64,000 nucleotides of DNA from an uncultured Alistipes sp. (GTDB lineage: Bacteria; Bacteroidota; Bacteroidia; Bacteroidales; Rikenellaceae). Location of the stretch: assembly GCA_947573795.1 (NCBI GenBank), contig CANPHE010000007.1, forward strand, positions 1 to 64,000. The letters run 5' to 3'. Shown piece after piece: positions 57,435 to 64,000 of the stretch. The translations under genes were made by a program, and so were the position numbers. Each line of letters starts with the position of its first letter. The first letter of the stretch is position 1. A model generated the notes under the pieces. It saw nothing but the letters and a program-made list of their open reading frames with translations, was not told the origin of the DNA and did no database searches.

Positions 57435-58469
57435 ATGCGCATTATGAAAAGAATCTTTCAATGCTTTGCGGTCGCCGTGCTGCTGCTCTCGGCGGGATGC
57501 TATAACGATTACGACGCTCCGGGACCGGGACGGGTCTATACCGACGCCGATTTCGAGGCCGAGGGGCTGACCTATATTCCCATTCGCGAGGTCAAGGCCC
57601 GTTTCCGGGCGGCCAATCCGGGGATGAACGACGGTTCGGTCGCCTCGTGGCCGATCGAAGAACCGCTCTATACGCGCGGCAAGGTCGTGTCGAGCGACCG
57701 GGCCGGGAATATCTACAAATCGCTCTACATCTACGATGCGGGGAGCGGCTCGGCCATCGAGCTGAAGCTCACGTCGGGCAACTATTTGTTCCATCCCGTC
57801 GGACAGATCGTCTACGTGAAGTTGCAGGGGCTCGTCGTCGGGAACTACCGGGGGATGCTGAGTATCGGTTCGGCATCGGGTTCGGCGGCCTACTCGAACG
57901 ACAATATCGAGAGCTCGGTCGTGCGTGCGGAGCATATTTTCCGGGGCGAGCAGCAGGCGATGCTGCCTTCGGACACGCTCGTCGTCACGCCGCAGAATTA
58001 TAGGACGGTCCTTTCGGACGACGATCTGGGACGGCTGGTCCGTTTCGAAGGGTTGTACAGCCGTTTCGGAAAGGCGCAGTGGGGCTATCAAAACCTTTTT
58101 CCCAACTATTTCGCCAATTCGACCTCGTACGATGCGACCTCTCCCGGATGGGAGGATATCGACGAGTGGGCTACCTGGGCCGCTTTCCGGCGCGAACCTT
58201 TCCCGGGCGGCGAAGGGTTCGTGGATACCTATTTTTACGGCTCGGCGTGGTTCACCTACGGCGATCTTTCGGGCAGCTACGGGCGATACACCCCCGGAAA
58301 CTATGTCGTCCGAACGAGCGGTTACAGCTCGTTCCGCGACGAACGCATTCCGACCGACGGCACGCAGGTCGACCTTACGGCGATCTATACCAAATTCACC
58401 AACGGTTCCGGCGGCAATGTCTCCTATCAGCTGACATTGTGCAGCGCAAGAGACGTCGAGGTGAAATGA
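57435..58469 (+). CDS. DUF5689 domain-containing lipoprotein
   Basis: Lipobox LLLSAGCYND; GKVVSSDRAGNIYKSLYIYDAGSGSAIELKL...FHPVGQIVYVKLQGLVVGNYRGMLSIG. Confidence 0.83.
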   Translation: MRIMKRIFQCFAVAVLLLSAGCYNDYDAPGPGRVYTDADFEAEGLTYIPIREVKARFRAANPGMNDGSVASWPIEEPLYTRGKVVSSDRAGNIYKSLYIYDAGSGSAIELKLTSGNYLFHPVGQIVYVKLQGLVVGNYRGMLSIGSASGSAAYSNDNIESSVVRAEHIFRGEQQAMLPSDTLVVTPQNYRTVLSDDDLGRLVRFEGLYSRFGKAQWGYQNLFPNYFANSTSYDATSPGWEDIDEWATWAAFRREPFPGGEGFVDTYFYGSAWFTYGDLSGSYGRYTPGNYVVRTSGYSSFRDERIPTDGTQVDLTAIYTKFTNGSGGNVSYQLTLCSARDVEVK

Positions 58470-58471
58470 CA

Positions 58472-58500
58472 GAAGCGGCGGCCCGAAAGGCCGCCGCTTC
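58472..58500. terminator. Hairpin between convergent DUF5689 and sulfatase-like genes
   Basis: GAAGCGGCGGCC-CGAAA-GGCCGCCGCTTC. Confidence 0.85.
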
Positions 58501-58503
58501 GCG

Positions 58504-60561
58504 TTATCGTTCGTTCCACTTGCAGGAGGTCTGGTAATAGTAGACCGCCCGGTCGATCTGCCCCCCCCCGCATACGTCCAGCGGTTCGAGGTTGTGGGGG
58601 TCTTCGTCGGTCGGTACGACGCGATATTGTTCGACTTGCCGCACGGGCGAGAGCACCGTGAAGATGTCGCCTTCCAGATAGCCAAGGTCCTGATAGGTGG
58701 CGATGAAGGCGCGGTTTTCGTAGCCGGGCTCGAAGACGCTGCGGCCGAAGAAATGGGATTCGTATTCGAGGCCCAGGAGCGACAGCAGGGTAGGCATCAG
58801 GTCGATCTGCGAGACGGTGCCTTCGATGCGCTGGGGTTCTACGAAGCCCGGGGCGTAAATCAGCGCCGGGATGTGGTATTTGCGCAGCGGAATCTCCGTG
58901 CGTCCGGCGCTCGAAGCGCAGTGGTCGGCCGTGATGAGGAAGATCGTATCGTCGAACCAGGCGTGTTGCGAGGCTTCGGCGAAGAACTGTCCGAGGGCGT
59001 AATCGGTGTACATCACGCCGCCGTTGCGCGATTTGGCGTCGTGCGGGATGGAGATTTTCCCGGCGGGGTAGGTGAACGGACGGTGGTTGCTGACCGTCAT
59101 GACATGGGCGAAGAAGGGGGCTTCTCCCGCAGCCTGTTCGTCGAGCGTGCGGATCACCTTGCGGTAGGCGTCCTCGTCGCAGACGCCCCAGATGTTGGCG
59201 AACGTGATCTCCTCGGGAGCGTATTGCCGCTGGTCCACGATGTCGTAGCCGTTGCCCGAGAAGAAGGTTTCCATGTTGTCGAAATAGCTGTTGCCGCCGT
59301 AGAAATAGGTCACGCGATAGCCTTTGTCGCGCAGAACGGCCCCCGTAGAGTGCATGCCGCCGTTGTTGCGCCGTTTGATGATGCTCTGACCCGGGCAGGG
59401 CGGCAGCGAGAGCGTCACGGCCTCCAGCCCGCGCACGGTGCGGTTGCCGGTGGCGTAGACCCGTTCGAAGGCCAGGCTGCGGTCGTAGAGCGAATCGAGC
59501 GTCGGCGTGAGATGCTGCGTATTGCCGAAATGCTCCAGGAACGAGGCGCTCATGCTCTCGATCGTGATGAGCACGATGTTGCGGCGGCGCTCGGTGCTGT
59601 CGGGGCGGACGATGCGGCGGTTCTCCGCTTCGCTGCCGTAGGTGCGGTGGATGAAGGCTTCGGCCTCATCGGCGGGGCGTGTAATGTAAAAACGGTCGTA
59701 GCTCAGTTCGTTCTTGACGAAAGCGTCGTAGAGCTTATAGAGTCCGTTGGCCTGCAATTCGTTGACGTAGACGTTCGGACTGTTTTGGAACCGGGTGTCG
59801 AATTGCAGCAGCGCGATGCTCGCGGCGAAGGCTGCGAGGTAGAGGGGCGCTGCGACGGCTTTCCACCGCCAGCCGATCCAGGCGTCCGTGGAGCGCAGTT
59901 CCTTGCGGAATCCGTACCAGAGGATCGCCAGCGTGACGATGAGGATCGCGGCCGCCATCGGCAACACGGGGTAGGACTCCATGATGTTGCCCACGACCTC
60001 GTTGGTGTAGATCAGGTAGTCCACGGCGATGAAGTTGTAGCGCACGCCGAATTCGTTCCAGAAAAGGTATTCGCTCACGCCGTTGAAGACGATGGCTCCG
60101 ACGTAGAGGGCGAGGATCACCGTGAACCAGATGCAGGTCCACGTGCTGCGCATTCCGGGGCGCAGCAGACGCAGGGCGAAGCTCGCGGCCCAGTAGCCCA
60201 GCACGCTCGCAGCGATGGTCGGGACGACGCTGCCGTACTCGTCGAAGATCGTGTTGCAGAAGGCGACGTAGCAGAATGCCGCGACGAGCACGCCGAGAAT
60301 CGCATAGCCCCACGGTTTGCGGTACTTCCGTTCCGAGACGCTCATTAGGAAGAGCCACAGGAAGAGGAATCCGATGGTCGCGGCGCAAAGATCGTTCACG
60401 GCGCCCAGCAGGAATATGCGGCACCATTCGCCCAATGAGAATCCGAGTTCGGTGGTCTGTTCGTTGAACGGCAATACGATGCGCAGAATGGCGCCGACGG
60501 CGAGCGTCAGCGCAACCAGTTTGAGGTAGAGACTGCCGAGCAGTCCGAGGCTTTTTCGCAT
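58504..60561 (-). CDS. LTA synthase-like membrane sulfatase/phosphotransferase family protein
   Basis: Five N-terminal TM helices; NIVLITIESMSASFLEHFG, RTVRGLEAVTLSLPP, ITADHCASS. Confidence 0.88.
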   Translation of the reverse strand: MRKSLGLLGSLYLKLVALTLAVGAILRIVLPFNEQTTELGFSLGEWCRIFLLGAVNDLCAATIGFLFLWLFLMSVSERKYRKPWGYAILGVLVAAFCYVAFCNTIFDEYGSVVPTIAASVLGYWAASFALRLLRPGMRSTWTCIWFTVILALYVGAIVFNGVSEYLFWNEFGVRYNFIAVDYLIYTNEVVGNIMESYPVLPMAAAILIVTLAILWYGFRKELRSTDAWIGWRWKAVAAPLYLAAFAASIALLQFDTRFQNSPNVYVNELQANGLYKLYDAFVKNELSYDRFYITRPADEAEAFIHRTYGSEAENRRIVRPDSTERRRNIVLITIESMSASFLEHFGNTQHLTPTLDSLYDRSLAFERVYATGNRTVRGLEAVTLSLPPCPGQSIIKRRNNGGMHSTGAVLRDKGYRVTYFYGGNSYFDNMETFFSGNGYDIVDQRQYAPEEITFANIWGVCDEDAYRKVIRTLDEQAAGEAPFFAHVMTVSNHRPFTYPAGKISIPHDAKSRNGGVMYTDYALGQFFAEASQHAWFDDTIFLITADHCASSAGRTEIPLRKYHIPALIYAPGFVEPQRIEGTVSQIDLMPTLLSLLGLEYESHFFGRSVFEPGYENRAFIATYQDLGYLEGDIFTVLSPVRQVEQYRVVPTDEDPHNLEPLDVCGGGQIDRAVYYYQTSCKWNER
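58561..58569. repeat. C9 (G9 on coding strand) homopolymer inside the 3' end of the sulfatase-like gene
   Basis: Coding strand TGCGGGGGGGGGCAGATC (Cys-Gly-Gly-Gly-Gln). Confidence 0.9.
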
Positions 60562-60761
60562 GGCAGAAATGTCTGATATCGTTGCAAAGTTAATTATTTC
60601 GGTGGGAATATGCGCCTGTCGAGGGGCGAATTCGTTTTAAAAGCGGGGAAATGGCTTCGGCGGTAGGGGCCGAACCCAACAAATCTTTGCGCTGGAGAGG
60701 CTGCGGCGCGCGATCGTACGAGCCGGGCGCAAGTTGTGTCCGCGAAACCGATCGGCTTTTG

Positions 60762-61211
60762 CTACCTGCTGATCCGCAGATGCCACATGATGCGCAACAA
60801 CTGTCGCCGCACCCACTCCGGAACGGCGAGCCACAGCCGCGACTGAATCCGCCAGCGGCGCGAGGCGCAGTCGACGATCCGCCCCGAAGGCCGCACGACG
60901 CAAACCATGCGGGCCACGATATCGTCCGACGTGCACTGTTCGCGCAGGCGGTAGTTGCCGTCGCCGGCCAGGAGAAAATGCGCTCCGTCGCGTCGGAGTA
61001 TCCGGTGGAGGATATGTTGTCCCCGGTAGCGGAACAGCACTACGTCGCCCGGGCGGAGCCGGCGGACGTCGCATCGCCGCAGCACGACCGTATCCCGCTC
61101 CTGGCGCAGCAGCGGGCGCATGCTGTGCCCCTTCATGCGGATACGCACGTCTTCGCCTTCGGTCAAAACCTGTTCGACCTGTTCGAAAAACAGTCGGTTG
61201 GGCAGCAGCAT
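60762..61211 (-). CDS. S24/S26 family peptidase (signal-peptidase-like)
   Basis: VRIRMKGHSMRPLLRQERDTVVLRRCDVRRLRPGDVVLFRYRGQHILHRI. Confidence 0.8.
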   Translation of the reverse strand: MLLPNRLFFEQVEQVLTEGEDVRIRMKGHSMRPLLRQERDTVVLRRCDVRRLRPGDVVLFRYRGQHILHRILRRDGAHFLLAGDGNYRLREQCTSDDIVARMVCVVRPSGRIVDCASRRWRIQSRLWLAVPEWVRRQLLRIMWHLRISR

Positions 61212-61212
61212 C

Positions 61213-62103
61213 TCAATTGCGTTTTGTGTCGGCTTCGGAAATGCCGAATACGGTGTCGTGGGCTAGTCGGGCTGCCGCGGCGTCGGGCAGGCAGGCCAGA
61301 TGGTAGACCGGAACGCGGGCGATCGTCTCCGAAACGATGTCGTACAAGGCGTCCTGCAAACGTTCGTCGCGGGCGAAGGCCGGGGGGACCGACGGCAGCA
61401 GCGCCCCGAGTGCTTCGAGCGTGCGCAGTCGCCGGATGCGGTTTTCGGGGGCCTGCGAGAGCCGCACGACGGCGGCGATGGGCAGGCAAACGTTGTGGTA
61501 GCAGGGGGTCTTGCCGCTCCAGGGCGAGCCGTAGACCCGGGCTTCGCCGCTGAGGACCGAGACGATCGGACTGTCGTCGTTCAGGAGCCGGGCTCCGGCG
61601 ATATGTTCGCGCCACAACCGCGTGTGGGTGCTCTTTCCCGTTCCCGATTCGCCCAGGAACAGTACGGCTTTGCCGCGGCAGGCGATCACCGACGCGTGGA
61701 AGGCCGTCGACCGCTCGCGTACGGCCGTCAGGTTGTAGAGGGTCCACAGCCCGAAGCGCAGCAGGGCCGGATCGTGGGCCGTCGTGTAGTCGGTCGTCGC
61801 TTCTGCTCGGTCGAAGCGCTTACGGAAGCGTGCCGGGGCGGAGCCGTCGCGCGGCGTTATCTCCAGCAGATATCCGTCGGCGTCGCTTCCGAAGCGGCAG
61901 TCGGCGTCGGCATCGGCGAAGTCGAACCGGTCGAGTTCGCGGTAGTCGGGCTGGGGCTGAAGGTCGGCGCCGTCCGTGCGGAGCGTTAGCCGCGGCACCT
62001 CGCAGGAGTCCGGTGCGGCGAAGGGGGCGAGGGCCCGGGCGAAAGGTCGGGCGAGCAGCGGTTCGGGCAGTTCGACCGGTATGTCGGCGATTCGGTATAT
62101 CAT
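61213..62103 (-). CDS. HPr-kinase-like (HprK-related) ATP-binding protein
   Basis: FHASVIACRGKAVLFLGESGTGKSTHTRLWREHIAGARLLNDDSPIVSV...GSPWSGKTPCY. Confidence 0.82.
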   Translation of the reverse strand: MIYRIADIPVELPEPLLARPFARALAPFAAPDSCEVPRLTLRTDGADLQPQPDYRELDRFDFADADADCRFGSDADGYLLEITPRDGSAPARFRKRFDRAEATTDYTTAHDPALLRFGLWTLYNLTAVRERSTAFHASVIACRGKAVLFLGESGTGKSTHTRLWREHIAGARLLNDDSPIVSVLSGEARVYGSPWSGKTPCYHNVCLPIAAVVRLSQAPENRIRRLRTLEALGALLPSVPPAFARDERLQDALYDIVSETIARVPVYHLACLPDAAAARLAHDTVFGISEADTKRN

Positions 62104-63809
62104 CGTTTTTCGAGTGTTATGATTCGGTTGCAATAGGCTAACGAGGATTCGCGGTGGGCGATGGCGACGATCGTAAGTTGCTGCTGATGGTCGGCCAGGG
62201 CGGCTATCGAGCGGTTGATCTCCTGCTCGGTGCGGTTGTCCAGCGCCGAGGTCGCTTCGTCGAAGAACAATACGTCCGAACGGCGGTAGAGTGCCCGGGC
62301 GATGCCGATGCGCTGGCGCTGTCCGCCCGACAGGCGGCATCCGCACTCCCCGATACGGGTATCCATCCCTGCGGGCAGTGCGGCGATGAACTCACCCATC
62401 TGCGCCGCTTCGAGCGCTTCGGCGACCCGCGTGCGGTCGATCTCCTCGGGCCGGATGCCCAGGGCGACGTTTTCGGCGAAGGTGCCGTCGACGAGAAAAA
62501 GATTCTGGGAAACGTATCCGATACGGTTCTGCCAGGCCCGGCGGTTGGCTGCCGTGAGCGGTTGGCCGTCGATCGCGATGCGGCCCGCGGTCGGGGTGTA
62601 GAGCCCTAACAGGAGGTTGAACAGCGTGGTTTTTCCGGCTCCCGAAACGCCGCGGATGCCGATGCGCTCGCCCTTGCGGATCGAGAGCGTCAGCCCCGTG
62701 AAAAGGTCCCGCTGGTCGTCCTCGAAGCGGAACGAGAGCCCTTCGACGTCGATACTGCGCTCGAACGGAAGTTTCGCCGTCGTCTCCCGAGCTTCGTTAT
62801 CGGCAGGGGAGTCGGCTGCGGTCAGGGCCTCGCGCAGAATATCGATCGCATAGCGGTTGTAACGAATCGTCGTCCAGGCACTCATGATGTTGCGCACGGA
62901 GGGCATCAGGCGCAGGGCCGCGATGGCGAAGACTCCGAACAGCAGCCGGATATCGGCGCCGCCGCTGCGGAGTCCGAAGGCCACGAGCAGGGCCATGCCT
63001 GCGGCCAGCCCGACTTCGGTCAACGCCGGAGGGAGCATCCCGATCGCCGATTCGCGCAGCCGCATGCGCACGACCTCCTCCATCGTGCGGTCGAACCTCC
63101 GGAGCATCTGCGGGAAGGCGGCGTTGATCTCGATGTCGGCATAGCCGCGGAAAGTCTCGGCCACCAAGCGTGCCTTCTCGCGCTGGGCGCGGTTCTCCTC
63201 CTCGCCGTAGCGGTTGATGCGGTTGCGTATCAGGGCGTAGTAGACCCACAGGGCGGGCAGGAAGACGCCGACGGTCAAAAGGGCGGCGGCCGGTGCATAG
63301 AGGGTCAGTGCCGTGAAGAGCAGCCCGAAAAGCAGTGCTTCGGCCGCGATCGCGGCGGCGGGTTTGAGCACTCCGGCGGCGAATTGCAGGCAGACGACAT
63401 TGACGTTGCGCGTCAGCACGGCGGAGTTCGAGCGTTTGACGAACGGAAGTCCGCGATCGTGGTAGGCGACGAAAAGCCGTCGCGAGAGGGTGCGATACAG
63501 TTCGTAGATATAGCGGCGTTCGGCCCGGGCCAGCGCCAGGTTGGCGGCGCACTTCACGGCGATGACCGCCACGACGCCGATGCAGACCGTCAGGGCGAAA
63601 GCGCCTTCGGTCGCAATGCCCGAGCGGGCGAATATCCGTGCTGCGAAGCCCGATCCCGTCATGCTCGTCGGGTCGAGTACCAGCATCAGTGCGGGGAGCA
63701 GGGCGGCCAGCCCCACGAGGTTGAGTCCCGCGCGCAGGAGCAGCGTCGCGGCGACCCAAAGGCCGCGGCGGCGGAATGCGCGGGGTATGATGTCGATAAT
63801 GCCTTGCAT
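62100..63809 (-). CDS. ABC transporter, fused permease/ATPase (MsbA-like)
   Basis: Six-TM domain; [45 protein letters not shown]. Confidence 0.93.
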   Translation of the reverse strand: MQGIIDIIPRAFRRRGLWVAATLLLRAGLNLVGLAALLPALMLVLDPTSMTGSGFAARIFARSGIATEGAFALTVCIGVVAVIAVKCAANLALARAERRYIYELYRTLSRRLFVAYHDRGLPFVKRSNSAVLTRNVNVVCLQFAAGVLKPAAAIAAEALLFGLLFTALTLYAPAAALLTVGVFLPALWVYYALIRNRINRYGEEENRAQREKARLVAETFRGYADIEINAAFPQMLRRFDRTMEEVVRMRLRESAIGMLPPALTEVGLAAGMALLVAFGLRSGGADIRLLFGVFAIAALRLMPSVRNIMSAWTTIRYNRYAIDILREALTAADSPADNEARETTAKLPFERSIDVEGLSFRFEDDQRDLFTGLTLSIRKGERIGIRGVSGAGKTTLFNLLLGLYTPTAGRIAIDGQPLTAANRRAWQNRIGYVSQNLFLVDGTFAENVALGIRPEEIDRTRVAEALEAAQMGEFIAALPAGMDTRIGECGCRLSGGQRQRIGIARALYRRSDVLFFDEATSALDNRTEQEINRSIAALADHQQQLTIVAIAHRESSLAYCNRIITLEKR

Positions 63810-63820
63810 GTTCGGTGTTT

Positions 63821-64000
63821 TTATGCTGGTTCGACCTCCTCGACCGTTCCCAGTTTCACGTACCAGAGGTAGCCTTTCGTCTCGGTGTAACCCATCCGTC
63901 GCAGCAGGTCGCAGTATTCGCGGATCTGCCGCCGGTTGCGCTCCGCCTGGCGGGTGCCGAACTTGTAGTCGACCACGACGGCGCGCTCTCCGGCGGTCAT
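63821..64000 (-). CDS. C-terminal part of a RecB/AddA-like PD-(D/E)XK nuclease (partial, runs off window)
   Basis: Own translation of the minus strand: ...MTAGERAVVVDYKFGTRQAERNRRQIREYCDLLRRMGYTETKGYLWYVKLGTVEEVEPA*. Confidence 0.65.
   Translation of the reverse strand: MTAGERAVVVDYKFGTRQAERNRRQIREYCDLLRRMGYTETKGYLWYVKLGTVEEVEPA

Noticed and set aside
54588-58685. 1365-aa minus-strand ORF opposite the TonB receptor and DUF5689 genes
   Set aside because: High-GC antisense frame; the + strand genes have signal peptides, recognisable domains and normal spacing, while this ORF has no recognisable domain.
58594-60348. 584-aa plus-strand ORF opposite the LTA-synthase-like gene
   Set aside because: Shadow ORF; sense strand has TM helices and sulfatase motifs.

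Overview
This 64-kb window looks like a chromosomal segment of a gut Bacteroidetes bacterium, probably Alistipes or another Rikenellaceae. The evidence is TTG-N19/20-TAnnTTTG promoters, many Bacteroidetes-type proteins (DUF4831, DUF4294, DUF4293, DUF4199, DUF5689, BACON) and absence of Shine-Dalgarno sites. It carries about 50 genes, one tRNA-Pro(UGG) and one small SRP RNA. Most are housekeeping or envelope genes: pepD, cdaA, feoAB, ispF, ruvA, dnaK, secDF, coaE, folP, lolD-like, radA, rseP, dxr, tsaC and mltG. I found no CRISPR array, transposase or prophage. The most interesting items are: (1) a compact, translationally coupled operon of a steroid 5-alpha-reductase (SRD5A-family) homologue, an Old-Yellow-Enzyme reductase and an SDR, matching the 5AR/5BR/3beta-HSDH set known for allo/isoallo bile-acid and steroid conversion; (2) a PUL-like locus with a secreted non-specific endonuclease, an EEP phosphodiesterase, a TonB receptor and two DUF5689 proteins, which looks like an extracellular nucleic-acid acquisition system; (3) three C9 homopolymer tracts confined to that locus and its convergent neighbour; (4) a dispersed, tandemly iterated ~72-bp repeat that carries a consensus Bacteroidetes promoter; (5) a tandem FKBP-like lipoprotein pair in which the second has a Gly/Tyr-rich insertion at the FKBP active-site loop; (6) proteins with lost catalytic residues (UXS-like epimerase, LytM/M23); (7) an HprK-like kinase / S26-like peptidase / ABC exporter module. 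All calls come from reading the sequence and the supplied ORF translations. No database search was run.
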